This document shows, piece by piece, positions 26,752-35,513 of a stretch of DNA of 64,000 nt; the stretch's first letter is position 1; each line of letters starts with the position of its first letter. The translations under genes were made by a program, and so were the position numbers. The notes beneath the pieces are model-generated. The model was not told the origin of the DNA and did no database searches. It saw only the letters and a program-made list of their open reading frames with translations. Origin of the DNA: Rhodospirillaceae bacterium (GTDB lineage: Bacteria > Pseudomonadota > Alphaproteobacteria > Bin65); contig WTGH01000009.1 in the NCBI GenBank assembly GCA_011523655.1, positions 35,151 to 99,150 of the forward strand, read 5' to 3'.

Positions 26752-28230
26752 CTATTTGCGGTGCCGCCGCCAGGTCCAGAATATGGTGAAGACCGCGGCG
26801 GCGAGCAGCAGGGCGGCAATCGGGCGCGTCACGAAGACGGTGGCGTCCATGTCGTTGGCGGTGAGCGCGTTCCTGAGGTTGGTTTCGACCATCGGGCCGA
26901 GCACGAGGCCGAGGACGACCGGCGCCATCGGGAAGCCGAAGCGGATCAGGACATAGCCGGCGAGGCCGAGCACCGCCATCAGGCCGACCTCGAAGGTCGT
27001 GTTGTTGATCGCGAAAGCGCCGGTCGCACACAGCACGCCGATGACCGGAATGAGGATGCGCGGCGGCAGCTTCAGGATCGCCGGCAGCCAGCGCCGCGTG
27101 CCGAGGCCGATGACCAGGATGCAGATGTTCGCAAACAGCAGGATGAGCAGGATCTGCACGAACAGGTCGCTCTTCTCGGCGATGAAGAACGGGCCGGGAT
27201 CGATGCCCTGGATGAGCAGGGCGCCGATCAGCACCGCGGTCACCGTATCGCCCGGAATGCCCAGCGTGAGCAGCGGGATGAGCGCGCCGCCCGTGACCGC
27301 GTTGTTCGCCGTCTCCGCCGCGATGACGCCGCGCGGATCGCCCTCTTCCTGCGCTTGCGGCGCCTTCTTGCGGGCCGATTCGCCGTAGGCGATCCAGGCC
27401 GCGATGGTCGGCCCGGTGCCGGGCAGGATGCCGATGCCGGTGCCGATGAACGCGCTGCGCAGCGTCAGCCACTTGTTGCGCAGATAGTGCGAAAGCACTT
27501 CGCCCGCGCCGACCCGGCGTTGCGCCGGCAGGGTGGCCAGCGTGTCCTGGCGCGCGGCCTGCACCAGCATTTCCGAAACCGCGAAAAAGGCGATCAGCGC
27601 CGGCATGAGCGGCACGCCGCCGAGCAGGTTCGGGTCGCCGAAGGTCAGCCGCGTCATGCCGCCGACCGGGTCGATGCCGCTGCAGCCGAGCAGCATGCCG
27701 AGCGCGGCGGCGATCATGCCCTTGAGCAGCGAGCCGCCGGAGACCGCGGCGACGCAGACCAGCCCGAAGGTGCCGAGCGCGAAATACTCGACCGAGGTGA
27801 ATTCGAGCGCGAAGTTGGCCAGGTTCGGCGCCGCCAGCATCAACACGAGGATCGAAACGAACCCGCCGATGAAGGACGAAACGACCGACAGGCTGACCGC
27901 GAGATCGGCGTTGCCGCGCCGCGCCATGCGGTAGCCGTCGAGCGCCGTCGCCGCGTTGCCCGGCGCGCCCGGCGTGTTGATTAGGATGGCCGGAATCGAG
28001 CCGGCGAAATAGCCGCCGCAATAGATGCCGAGCAGCAGGGCCATGGCGACCTCGAAGGAGGCGCCGAAGGTCAGCGGGGTCGCGATGGCGACGCCGGCGG
28101 TCGCGGTCAGGCCGGGCGCCGCGCCGAAGATCAGGCCGACGACGACCCCGATCAGGATCCAGAGCAGGATCATCGGATCGGCGATTGCGCCGAGGGCCGT
28201 GCCGATCGCGGAGAAGGAGATCAGATCCAT
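26752..28230 (-). CDS. tctA: Tripartite tricarboxylate transporter large permease (TctA)
   Basis: A 492-residue polytopic membrane protein with the TctA motifs 'GIYCGGYFAGSIPAILINTPGAPGNAATALDGY' and, in the second half, 'GILPGTGPTIAAWIAYGESARKK', which form the inverted-repeat transport core. It takes up carboxylates with a sodium or proton gradient using the TctC receptor. The start overlaps the end of tctB by 10 bp. The order on the minus strand is tctC-tctB-tctA, the standard one. Confidence 0.95.
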   Translation of the reverse strand: MDLISFSAIGTALGAIADPMILLWILIGVVVGLIFGAAPGLTATAGVAIATPLTFGASFEVAMALLLGIYCGGYFAGSIPAILINTPGAPGNAATALDGYRMARRGNADLAVSLSVVSSFIGGFVSILVLMLAAPNLANFALEFTSVEYFALGTFGLVCVAAVSGGSLLKGMIAAALGMLLGCSGIDPVGGMTRLTFGDPNLLGGVPLMPALIAFFAVSEMLVQAARQDTLATLPAQRRVGAGEVLSHYLRNKWLTLRSAFIGTGIGILPGTGPTIAAWIAYGESARKKAPQAQEEGDPRGVIAAETANNAVTGGALIPLLTLGIPGDTVTAVLIGALLIQGIDPGPFFIAEKSDLFVQILLILLFANICILVIGLGTRRWLPAILKLPPRILIPVIGVLCATGAFAINNTTFEVGLMAVLGLAGYVLIRFGFPMAPVVLGLVLGPMVETNLRNALTANDMDATVFVTRPIAALLLAAAVFTIFWTWRRHRK

Positions 28231-28661
28231 GTCGGCAGCAGCACGGTGAAGCCGTAGCGGAATACGGCATACACCGCGGCCGAAACCGCAACCGGGATCA
28301 GGGCCAGTTCAAGCGGCCGGCGCGAGTCCAGAATCCACAGGGCGAGGATCGTGAACGCCCAGGTGCCGAGGCGGAAATCGACATAGCGGAAGGTCAGGCA
28401 GTAGAGCAGGAACAGGGCGGCGATCAGCAGGCCGCGCCGCCGCATCAGCCCGGACAGCGCGTCGGCCGTGCCGAGTTCCCCCGGCCGCAGCGCGAGCAGG
28501 CCGCCGAGCAGGACCAGCGCGCCGGCCAGCAGGCCGGGGAAGAAGCGCGCCGAAAGGGTCGATTGCCGTTCGTTGATCTCGATGCCGGCGACCAGCAGCG
28601 CCAGCACAAGGCCGAGCGCGACGACCGCCAGCCCGACGATCCGGTCCGCCCGTTTCGGCAC
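28221..28661 (-). CDS. tctB: Tripartite tricarboxylate transporter small permease (TctB)
   Basis: A 146-residue protein with four hydrophobic segments (about 8-28, 38-58, 75-95, 115-135), the TctB layout. 'STLSARFFPGLLAGALVLLGGLLAL' is a recognisable family segment. It partners TctA in the membrane. It lies 42 bp from tctC and is coupled to tctA by overlap. TctB proteins are poorly conserved, so the call leans on position as well as topology. Confidence 0.88.
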   Translation of the reverse strand: MPKRADRIVGLAVVALGLVLALLVAGIEINERQSTLSARFFPGLLAGALVLLGGLLALRPGELGTADALSGLMRRRGLLIAALFLLYCLTFRYVDFRLGTWAFTILALWILDSRRPLELALIPVAVSAAVYAVFRYGFTVLLPTWI

Positions 28662-28703
28662 GCGCCCTCCCCGGGCTCGGGGACGGACCGGATCGGCGGC
28701 CCG

Positions 28704-29675
28704 CTACTTGATCAGGCCGATATCCTTGAGCACGACCCGGTGCTTCGCGACGTTGGCGTCGATGCGCTTCTGGAATCCCTCGCCGTCGAGGAACGCCTCG
28801 TTGAAGTTGAACTTCTTGTAGAGCGCCGACGTCGAAGCCTGGTTGGCGACCTTCTTCACGACCGCGCGCAGCCTGCTCACCACGGCCGCCGGCGTGCCCT
28901 TGCGGGTCAGCAGGCCGAACCACACGGCGACCGTGAAGTCGTAGCCCTGCTCCTTGAAGGTCGGCACGTCCGGGAAGTAGGGCACGCGCTTGTCCGCCGC
29001 GATGCCGATCACCCGCAGCTTGCCGCCTCTGGCGAGCCCGGTGTAGTTCGGCGCGCCGACGAACACGAAATCGACCTCGCCCGACAGGGTCTTGGTGACC
29101 GCGCCCTTGCCGCCCCGGCCGCCGATATGCTTCATCTTGATGCCCTGGGCCTTGGCGAAAATCTCCATGTTGATGTGCTGGGTCGCACCCGGCCCCGGCG
29201 TGGCGTACTTGACGCCGCCGGGCTTGGCTTTGGCCGCCGCGACGATGTCCTTCACCGACTTGAACGGGCTGTCCGCCTTGACGGCGAGGCCGATCGGCAC
29301 CTCGACGAGCTGGGCCAGCGGCACGAAATCGCTCGTGACATAGCCCGGCTTGGAGATCAGCGGCCGGGCCGTCAGCGCGCCGGTCGAGCCCATCAGGAGC
29401 GTGTAGCCGTCGCCCTTCGCCTTGTTGGCCTCGGCGGTTCCCTTGCCGCCGCCGGCGCCCGGAATGTTCTGCACCACAAAGGGCACCTTCAGCTCCTTCT
29501 TGAGCTGCTCGGCGATCACCCGGGCGGTGCCGTCGAGCGAATCGCCGGCGCCGAACGGCACGACGATCTTGACCGGCTTTTCCGGATATTCCGCGGCCGC
29601 GGGGCCGGCCACCGCGGCAACGGCGAGGCCGGCCGCAACAGCGAGCGGACGCGTAAGCGATAACGATAAATTCAT
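28704..29675 (-). CDS. tctC: Tripartite tricarboxylate transporter receptor (TctC/Bug family)
   Basis: A 323-residue periplasmic receptor. A Sec signal peptide (about residues 1-28, ending 'AGPAAA|EYPEKP') precedes the Bug-family start 'KPVKIVVPFGAGDSLDGTAR', and 'VVQNIPGAGGGKGTAEANKA' is the second hallmark loop. The start at 29675 has GGGAGG upstream; the 671-residue track ORF merely extends through unrelated DNA. Bug receptors bind diverse carboxylates, so the ligand remains open. It leads the tctCBA operon. Confidence 0.93.
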   Translation of the reverse strand: MNLSLSLTRPLAVAAGLAVAAVAGPAAAEYPEKPVKIVVPFGAGDSLDGTARVIAEQLKKELKVPFVVQNIPGAGGGKGTAEANKAKGDGYTLLMGSTGALTARPLISKPGYVTSDFVPLAQLVEVPIGLAVKADSPFKSVKDIVAAAKAKPGGVKYATPGPGATQHINMEIFAKAQGIKMKHIGGRGGKGAVTKTLSGEVDFVFVGAPNYTGLARGGKLRVIGIAADKRVPYFPDVPTFKEQGYDFTVAVWFGLLTRKGTPAAVVSRLRAVVKKVANQASTSALYKKFNFNEAFLDGEGFQKRIDANVAKHRVVLKDIGLIK

Positions 29676-29807
29676 AACCTTTTCCTCCCGATTTCCGGTC
29701 CGTGCCCGGCCCCGGAGTCCGGCGAACCGGATACGGCGCGGCCTGCATGGACTTGACGGAAGCGTATTTCTATCATCGGAACCGGTCAACGGCAGCAGGG
29801 ACGGCTC

Positions 29808-30812
29808 ATGCCCGACATCTCGATTTCCTATCTCAACGGCAGGGACGTCGACGCGCTCGCCATGACCGAGGACGAGATCGTCGCCGCGGTCGAATCCGGC
29901 CTGCGCGCCCAAGGCAATGGCGAGACGGTTCTCGAACCGCGCGTCCACCTGGTGCCCGAATCGTCGGACAAGGGCCATTTCAACCTGCTGCGCGGCTACA
30001 TCAAGCCGCTGGGCTTCGCCGGTTTCAAGATGGTCGGCGACTTCGTCGACAACTACAAACTGGGCCTGCCGTCGGAGATGGCGATCCTGTGCCTGTTCGA
30101 TCCCGAAACCGGCATGCCGCGGGCCATCGTCGACGCAACGGCGATCACCGAGATGCGCACCGGCGCGATGACGGCGATCGGCGCGAAGTATCTGGCGCGC
30201 CGCGATTGCCGGACCCTCGGCCATATCGGGGCGCGCGGTACGGCCTACTGGAACGTCCGGCTGCTCGACCACCTGTTCGATTTCGACGAGATCCGCGTCC
30301 ATTCCCGTCGGCCGGAAAGCCGCGAGGCCTTCGGCGCCCGGCTGAGCGAAGACCTGGGCAAGACGGTGATCGTCACCGACAACTGGAAGGACTGCCTCGA
30401 CGGCGCCGATATCCTGGTCGAGGCGTCGCGCCTGCCGGCGCCCGAGCCGCTGTTCCTGACGGAATGGGTGAGGAAGGGCGCCTTCGTCGTCCCCTACGGC
30501 ACGATGAGCAGCGTCGAGCTCTCGCTCACCGACATCATGGACAAGATCGTGGTCGACGACTGGGGCCAGTGCAAGCCGGGCAAGCCCTTCGGCTCGCTGC
30601 GCCGTCACGTCGACGAGGGCAGGCTGACCGAAGAGACCCTGCACGCCGAGATGGGCGAGATCGTCGCCGGCCTGAAACCCGGGCGCGAAAGCGACGGCGA
30701 GACAAACCTGTTCTGGCACCGCGGCCTGAGCCTGAGCGACATCGCCCTCGGCGCGGCCATGCTGGAAAAGGCGGAACGCAACGGCATCGGCGCGACGCTG
30801 CCGTTCGCTTGA
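29808..30812 (+). CDS. Ornithine cyclodeaminase/mu-crystallin-family protein
   Basis: A 334-residue NAD(P)-binding protein. 'FAGFKMVGDFVDNYKLGLPSEMAILCLFDPETG' followed by 'TAITEMRTGAMTAIGAKYLARRD' are the family's substrate- and cofactor-binding regions. The usual Rossmann 'GxGxQ/A' is altered to 'LGHIGARGTAYWNVRLLDHLF'. Family members include ornithine cyclodeaminase, alanine dehydrogenase and ketimine reductases. The gene is divergent from tctC, so the imported acid might be its substrate. It could also be a tyramine/imine-type reductase. No firmer assignment is possible. Confidence 0.82.
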   Translation: MPDISISYLNGRDVDALAMTEDEIVAAVESGLRAQGNGETVLEPRVHLVPESSDKGHFNLLRGYIKPLGFAGFKMVGDFVDNYKLGLPSEMAILCLFDPETGMPRAIVDATAITEMRTGAMTAIGAKYLARRDCRTLGHIGARGTAYWNVRLLDHLFDFDEIRVHSRRPESREAFGARLSEDLGKTVIVTDNWKDCLDGADILVEASRLPAPEPLFLTEWVRKGAFVVPYGTMSSVELSLTDIMDKIVVDDWGQCKPGKPFGSLRRHVDEGRLTEETLHAEMGEIVAGLKPGRESDGETNLFWHRGLSLSDIALGAAMLEKAERNGIGATLPFA

Positions 30813-30887
30813 GTCATCGCCGCTGTCGGCACGGCTCCGCTATCGGGCCGGTAATGCAATACCGGTCGGGCCGGCAGCCTGGCGGCC

Positions 30888-31511
30888 TCACGCCGCCAGC
30901 GCGTCCAGAAACCCGCAGATCCGCTCCACCGCCAGCGCCAGGTTGCTGTCCTCGGTACGGCCGGAGGCCTTGCGCGGCTTGAAACTGTGGTCGCCGTCGG
31001 GCAGCCAGGCGAGCGAAATGGTTTCGGAGAGACTATAGCAGGGCACCTCCTCGGCGCGGCCGAACGGGTCGCGTTCGCCCTGCAGGATCAGCGCCGGTGT
31101 TGCCAGCGTTTCCAGATGCGCCGTGCGCAGCCTGTCCGGCCGGCCGGGCGGATGGAAGGGATAGCCGAGGCAGACCAGCCCGCGCACCCCGGCTTCATCG
31201 GCTATCATGCTCGCCATCCGGCCGCCCAGGCTCTTGCCGCCGATGACGAGCGTATCCGCCCCGAGATCGGCGATGACGCTGCGCCAGGTCCCGGTCAGCA
31301 CGGGTTCCCGGTCCGGCGGCTTCTTCGCACCGGTCGTGCGCCGCGCCGCCATGTAGGGAAATTCGAACCGGACGACGCGCCAACCGGCGGCGGCCACACC
31401 TTCGGCGATCAGGTCCATGAAGGGGCTGTCCATCGCCGCGCCGGCGCCGTGGGCGAGGATCAGGGTGAGCGGCGCGTCGGCCGGTCCATCCGTCAGGGTC
31501 GGAACGCTCAC
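30888..31511 (-). CDS. Small alpha/beta-hydrolase (KANL3/Tex30-like)
   Basis: A 207-residue minimal alpha/beta-hydrolase. The oxyanion segment is 'LILAHGAGAAMDSPFMD' near residue 17, the nucleophile elbow 'IGGKSLGGRMASMIADE' (Ser in GKSLGG) near residue 94, an Asp in 'QGERDPFG', and a His in 'GDHSFKP'. These form a full catalytic triad. The substrate is unknown. The start overlaps the sspB stop by 4 bp (ATGA), giving an ssrA-sspB-hydrolase order. An 8-bp hairpin overlaps its stop region, facing the convergent cyclodeaminase-family gene. Confidence 0.85.
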   Translation of the reverse strand: MSVPTLTDGPADAPLTLILAHGAGAAMDSPFMDLIAEGVAAAGWRVVRFEFPYMAARRTTGAKKPPDREPVLTGTWRSVIADLGADTLVIGGKSLGGRMASMIADEAGVRGLVCLGYPFHPPGRPDRLRTAHLETLATPALILQGERDPFGRAEEVPCYSLSETISLAWLPDGDHSFKPRKASGRTEDSNLALAVERICGFLDALAA

Positions 31512-32044
31512 CGCTTCTTGCGGAAGGAATCCAGGTTCACGACTTCGCCGGTCTGCGCCGCCCGGTCCGCTGCTTCGTCCGCCGGCCCGTCCGCTTCGGG
31601 GCCGCCCCCGGCGTCTTCGTTGCTCGCCGCCGGCGGGGCGTCGTCCGGCCCGGCGCCGGCTTCGTCCTCCTCCGCCGCTTCGGCATCGGCGGTCAGTTCG
31701 AATTTCAGGCCGAAGGGCACGGAGGGATCGGCGAAGGACGTGACGCAGTCGAACGGCACTTCCAGCCGTTCCTGCCGCCGGTTGAAGCTGAGTTCGACGG
31801 AGAACAACGCCTCGCCGACTTCCAGGTTCCAGAACTGGTGCTCCAGAACGATGGTCATCTCTTCCGGATAGGTCCGCGCCAGACGCTCGGGGATGTCGAC
31901 GCCCGGTCCCGCCGTGAGGAAAGTGATGTAGAGCCCATGGCCTTCGGGCAGGCCGAAGGTCGCGACCTGCTCCAGCGCGGTGCGCACGACGCCGCGCAGC
32001 GCGTCCTCAACGATCTTCTCGTAATGCAGGAGTTCCGGCTCCAT
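31508..32044 (-). CDS. sspB: ClpXP adaptor SspB (alphaproteobacterial type)
   Basis: SspB tethers ssrA-tagged proteins to the ClpXP protease. The 178-residue protein has the alphaproteobacterial SspB core 'LHYEKIVEDALRGVVRTALEQV', 'GLYITFLTAGPGVDIPERL' and 'MTIVLEHQFWNLEVGEALFSVELSFN'. A long acidic, disordered linker (about 125-165) joins it to a basic C-terminal tail 'VVNLDSFRKKR', the expected ClpX-docking peptide. It lies about 90 bp downstream of the ssrA gene on the same strand, so tag and adaptor are encoded side by side. Confidence 0.93.
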   Translation of the reverse strand: MEPELLHYEKIVEDALRGVVRTALEQVATFGLPEGHGLYITFLTAGPGVDIPERLARTYPEEMTIVLEHQFWNLEVGEALFSVELSFNRRQERLEVPFDCVTSFADPSVPFGLKFELTADAEAAEEDEAGAGPDDAPPAASNEDAGGGPEADGPADEAADRAAQTGEVVNLDSFRKKR

Positions 32045-32129
32045 CGCCCCGGCCGTCTTGCCCTGCCGCGCCCGGCGGCTCTCGTCCCATTATGGAGCGC
32101 CGGGTGAATGCCGCAAGCGGGGAATGGCG

Positions 32130-32464
32130 CCGGCCGCGTTCGGTGGGGGGCTTCTGTTGCCCGGCGCCCCCCGGGCCGCGCTTTCCTAGAAGCTAGGCAG
32201 CGAGTGCCAAACGATCGTTGTCGTTAGCATTTGTGAATGTAGCCCGATAACGGTGGTACAATGCCGGGCGAAAAGCGAACCTTTTACTGCACGTCGATCC
32301 TGTTTCGCCCCCATGAAGGGCCGGGCCGTCGGCGGCGCGCGGGATGCAAACCCGCCCCTAAACCGCCGGGCCCGGCGAAACTGGTGGAGGCGCCGGGTAC
32401 TGCCCCCGGGTCCGCAACAGCTATTGCGCACGCCGTTTATCGCCATAGTCGCCCGAAGGCGACA
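32130..32464 (-). ncRNA. ssrA: Two-piece (permuted) tmRNA
   Basis: tmRNA rescues stalled ribosomes. In minus-strand order: the acceptor piece (about 32464-32382) has a hairpin GTCGCC-TTCG-GGCGAC, a T-arm CCGGG-GGCAGTA-CCCGG, and ends CGCCTCCACCA; a spacer of about 69 nt follows; then the coding piece starts GGGGGCG at 32312. The two ends pair as a 7-bp acceptor stem with a G3-U70 wobble, the alanine identity element. The tag frame GCT...TAG (32228-32193) encodes ANDNDRLALAA, ending in the ClpX/SspB-type ALAA. Permuted genes of this design are characteristic of alphaproteobacteria. The 3' end of the coding piece near 32130 is approximate. Confidence 0.95.
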
Positions 32465-32469
32465 TTGCG

Positions 32470-32498
32470 AAGATAGGGCCTCGCGGCGAATTTTGAAA
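32470..32498 (-). promoter_or_regulatory. Promoter of ssrA
   Basis: On the minus strand TTTCAA (32498-32493) and TATCTT (32475-32470) are separated by exactly 17 bp and would start transcription at about 32464, which is where the acceptor hairpin begins. The hexamers are moderate matches; position is the stronger argument. Confidence 0.55.
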
Positions 32499-32583
32499 GA
32501 GGGACGGGGCAGCGATACCCGGTGACGCGGCGGGAGCGAAACGCTAGTTTCGCCATCGAATGCGAACGTAACGATTGCCGAGA

Positions 32584-33567
32584 ATGCCGAACGAGTCCGA
32601 CAGCCTGCCGCCGGGCCCCCTTTCGAATCCCGGCGCCAACGCCACGGCCGACCAGATCGCCGAGATCGAGGAGGCGCGCGCCCGCATGGCGGAGACGCGG
32701 CGCGTCGTTGCTCCAGGGCTGGAGGAGGTGCTCTACACCGCCTTCCCGGTGCTCGATCACGGCTTCGTCCGGGTGGTCGACTATATGGGCGACGACGCCG
32801 CTGTCGTTCAGGCCGCCCGCGTATCCTACGGCCGGGGCACGAAATCGGTGCGCAACGATGCCGGGCTGATCCGCTACCTGCTGCGCCACCGGCACACCAC
32901 GCCGTTCGAGATGTGCGAGATCAAGCTCCATGTGAAGCTGCCGGTCTTCGTCGCGCGCCAGTGGATCCGCCACCGTACCGCCAACGTGAACGAATATTCG
33001 GCGCGCTATTCCGTACTCGACCGCGAGTTCTACATCCCGGCGCCAGAGCACCTTGCGGCCCAGTCCGCCGCCAACCGGCAGGGCCGGGGCGACGTGCTGG
33101 AGGGCGACGAGGCCGCGCGCGTCCTGCAACTGCTGCGCGACGACGCGGCGGCCTGCTACGACCATTACGAGGAAATGCTGAACGAGGGGCCGGACGGCGC
33201 GCCGGCCGATCCCGGCCGCCAGGGCCTCGCCCGCGAACTGGCGCGCATGAACCTGCCGCTCAACGTCTATACCCAGTGGTACTGGAAGACCGACCTGCAC
33301 AACCTGCTGCATTTCCTCAGCCTGCGCGCCGACGCGCATGCGCAATACGAAATTCGCGCCTATGCGGATGTCATGCTGGCGCTGACCGAGCGGTGGGTGC
33401 CGATCACGGCGCAGGCCTTCCGCGACTACAGCATGGGCGCGGTCAGCCTGTCTGCCCCGGCGCTCGCCGCGGTCCGGCGCATGATTGCCGGCGAAACGGT
33501 GACGCAGGAGGACAGCGGACTCAGCGCCCGCGAATGGCGCGAAATGATGGCGGCGCTGGAGCGGTAG
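32584..33567 (+). CDS. thyX: Flavin-dependent thymidylate synthase
   Basis: ThyX makes dTMP from dUMP using methylene-tetrahydrofolate and FADH2. The 327-residue protein carries the defining motif RHRxxxxxExSxR as '[15 protein letters not shown]', preceded by '[20 protein letters not shown]' and followed by the substrate-binding '[26 protein letters not shown]'. It is longer than the ~250-residue enzymes of some bacteria because of an N-terminal extension of about 50 residues, as in other alphaproteobacteria. I prefer the ATG at 32584 over the TTG at 32575. It is divergent from ssrA. Confidence 0.96.
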   Translation: MPNESDSLPPGPLSNPGANATADQIAEIEEARARMAETRRVVAPGLEEVLYTAFPVLDHGFVRVVDYMGDDAAVVQAARVSYGRGTKSVRNDAGLIRYLLRHRHTTPFEMCEIKLHVKLPVFVARQWIRHRTANVNEYSARYSVLDREFYIPAPEHLAAQSAANRQGRGDVLEGDEAARVLQLLRDDAAACYDHYEEMLNEGPDGAPADPGRQGLARELARMNLPLNVYTQWYWKTDLHNLLHFLSLRADAHAQYEIRAYADVMLALTERWVPITAQAFRDYSMGAVSLSAPALAAVRRMIAGETVTQEDSGLSAREWREMMAALER

Positions 33568-33664
33568 GGGCTTTGCGTTGTTCCCTTCGGCCTGCGCACA
33601 GGCCGATCCCGGTGCATATCGCGGCCGATCGGGCGATGGACGAATTTCCGGAGAATGATGAACG

Positions 33665-34372
33665 ATGGCGACCGATCCGGCACTGATCGCCGCGCTGCGC
33701 GGCATCTCGACCGCGACGCTCACGATGCAGCTTCTCAAGCGCGGCGTCCGGCGCGGCTGGATGGCCGGGACGAAGCCGCTGCAACCGGGCGGGCCGCGGC
33801 TCGCCGGGCCGGCCTTCACCCTGCGCTTCGTTCCCGGCCGCGAGGACGTCTCGACCCGGGAGAGCTACGCCGCGCCGAATTCGCTGCGCGACGCCATCGA
33901 GGCCATGCCGGAGGGCGTCGTCGCCGTGATCGACAGCCGGGGCGAGCAGGGCGCCGGAACCCTGGGCGACATCCTGGCCGGCCGGATGAAGCGGCGCGGC
34001 GTGGCCGGCATCGTCAGCGACGGCCCGATGCGGGACGTTGCGGGAATCCGCGCCGTGGATATCCCGGTCTGGTGCAATGGCGCCGCTGCGCCGCCGTCCA
34101 TCGCGGCTCTGTGGTTCGCCGGCTGGCAGGAGCCGATCGGCTGTGGCGGCGTGGCGGTGTTTCCGGACGACATCGTCGTTGCCGACGACGACGGCGCCGT
34201 GGTCCTGCCCCGGGCCCTTGCCGCCGAAATCGCCGAAGACGGCGCCGAGCAGGAAGACCTGGAAGCCTGGATTCTCGGCGAAATCGAGCGCGGCGAGCCG
34301 GTCAAGGGCCTCTATCCGCCGGACGAGGCGGCGCTGACGCGGTATCGTGCCGCGAAACGGGATTCCGGCTGA
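33665..34372 (+). CDS. RraA-family protein (aldolase/decarboxylase-like)
   Basis: A 235-residue RraA-fold protein. 'GTLGDILAGRMKRRGVAGIVSDGPMRD' contains the G-x-x-x-A-x-x-x-G and R-D elements that in HMG/CHA aldolases bind metal and pyruvate enolate; 'DDIVVADDDGAVVLPRALA' is the C-terminal signature. It is therefore more likely a class II pyruvate aldolase or oxaloacetate decarboxylase than the RNase E inhibitor after which the fold was named. It stands alone, 97 bp past thyX, just before an AT-rich stretch. Confidence 0.85.
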   Translation: MATDPALIAALRGISTATLTMQLLKRGVRRGWMAGTKPLQPGGPRLAGPAFTLRFVPGREDVSTRESYAAPNSLRDAIEAMPEGVVAVIDSRGEQGAGTLGDILAGRMKRRGVAGIVSDGPMRDVAGIRAVDIPVWCNGAAAPPSIAALWFAGWQEPIGCGGVAVFPDDIVVADDDGAVVLPRALAAEIAEDGAEQEDLEAWILGEIERGEPVKGLYPPDEAALTRYRAAKRDSG

Positions 34373-34461
34373 TTTGGAGCAAAAAGCATCAATTTCTAAC
34401 CGTGCTCGGCAACATATTGTAGCGACTATAAGATGATTGGAAGCATAATTTATCATTAAAA

Positions 34462-34511
34462 TGTCAAATAAAATATTCTATTGACAATATATTATTCATT
34501 TGCCATATAGC
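34462..34511 (+). promoter_or_regulatory. AT-rich promoter/operator before the VapBC-like array
   Basis: TGTCAA (34462-34467) and TTGACA (34481-34486) form an inverted repeat; the second arm doubles as a perfect -35. A weak -10 (CATATA, ATATAG or TATAGC) lies 17 to 19 bp further on. The surrounding 150 bp are far more AT-rich than the window. Overlap of a dyad with the -35 suggests self-repression by the antitoxin complex. Confidence 0.5.
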
Positions 34512-34566
34512 CTGCATCGTACCGGCCACGGGACGGAATTCATGATCCGGAAAGGTATCCAATACA

Positions 34567-35043
34567 ATGACTCCACACGAAAATATGTCGGCGATAGCCG
34601 AGGGACTGCCGACGAAATCGGCAAAAATCCGGGCTTTGGACGCCGCAGGCTACAAGCGCGCCGATATCGCGCGCTTCCTCGACATCCGCTATCAGCATGT
34701 CCGTAATGTGCTGATCCAGGGGCCGCCGAAAAACGAACGTCCCGCCCTTGCCGCAGAAGCGGACGATAGGGAGACGATCCCGGGCGCCAACGACCGGGTC
34801 AAGGTAAAGATCGGCCCCGGCGGCCGGATCGTCATCCCGGCGGCATTCCGCCAGGCGATGGAGGCGGAAGAAGGAGATACGCTTGTCGCGACGATCGATG
34901 AAGACGGCATCGTCCGGCTGGCCAGCGCTTCGGCGGCGATCCGGATGGCCCAGCGCATCGTGTGCGCCGCGGTCCCCGCCGGTGTCAGCCTGTCGGCCTC
35001 GCTGATCGAGGACCGGCGGCGCGAAGCGGCGGGCGAAGCGTAA
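34567..35043 (+). CDS. AbrB-type antitoxin with extra N-terminal HTH
   Basis: A 158-residue protein. Residues about 14-50 ('TKSAKIRALDAAGYKRADIARFLDIRYQHVRNVL') form a helix-turn-helix of the kind used to read single sites, and residues about 75-117 ('VKVKIGPGGRIVIPAAFRQAMEAEEGDTLVATIDEDG') form a SpoVT/AbrB swapped-hairpin domain, as in VapB/MazE antitoxins. The C-terminal tail likely wraps the toxin. Two DNA-binding modules in one antitoxin is unusual. It sits 19 bp before the PIN toxin. Confidence 0.82.
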   Translation: MTPHENMSAIAEGLPTKSAKIRALDAAGYKRADIARFLDIRYQHVRNVLIQGPPKNERPALAAEADDRETIPGANDRVKVKIGPGGRIVIPAAFRQAMEAEEGDTLVATIDEDGIVRLASASAAIRMAQRIVCAAVPAGVSLSASLIEDRRREAAGEA

Positions 35044-35062
35044 CCGCGTTCAGGGTCGCGAC

Positions 35063-35446
35063 ATGCCCGATGCCGTTCTCGATGCGTCGGCCGTTCTGGC
35101 ACTGCTGCACCGCGAGCCGGGCGGCGAAATGATCGAATCCATCCTTGAGGACAGCGCCATTTCCACGGTCAACATTTCGGAGGTGATCGCCAAGCTCGTC
35201 GAGAATGGCACCGACCCTGGCAGAGCGGTCCTGCTGACGGAAGCGCAGCCTTTCCAGCCCGCGGATTATACGCTTGCGCAGGCGCAGGTTGCGGGCAAAT
35301 TGCGGGCGGCGACACGCCACGCCGGCCTTTCGCTCGGCGACCGGGCCTGCCTCGCCCTGGCGCTTACCCTGAGGTTGCCCGTCTACACGGCCGACCGGGC
35401 GTGGCGGGACCTGCTGCTCGACGTCGATGTCCGCTTGATCCGGTAG
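35063..35446 (+). CDS. PIN-domain ribonuclease toxin (VapC-like)
   Basis: A 127-residue PIN domain, the full VapC length. The acidic residues are in place: Asp in 'VLDASAVLALLH', Glu in 'NISEVIAKL', Asp in 'LSLGDRACLALAL', and Asp in 'VYTADRAW'. VapC toxins cut tRNA or rRNA when freed from VapB. It is probably active and held in check by the upstream AbrB-type protein. It is 67 bp upstream of a second antitoxin gene. Confidence 0.9.
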   Translation: MPDAVLDASAVLALLHREPGGEMIESILEDSAISTVNISEVIAKLVENGTDPGRAVLLTEAQPFQPADYTLAQAQVAGKLRAATRHAGLSLGDRACLALALTLRLPVYTADRAWRDLLLDVDVRLIR

Positions 35447-35513
35447 CCCCGGCGTACAGGAACGGTCTCGTTGACTCCCGCCGCGGCAAGCGATCTGGGA
35501 CAAATTCAGAAGC

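Noticed and set aside
30840-30910. Bidirectional terminator between the cyclodeaminase-family gene and the convergent hydrolase
   Set aside because: Hairpins CCGGTA-ATGCAA-TACCGG and CTGGCGGC-CTCAC-GCCGCCAG exist, but neither has a T-run and the second overlaps coding sequence, so the call is not firm.
32186-32446. 86-residue minus-strand ORF in the ssrA region
   Set aside because: It overlaps the tmRNA acceptor and coding pieces; the tag frame and acceptor stem explain this DNA better.
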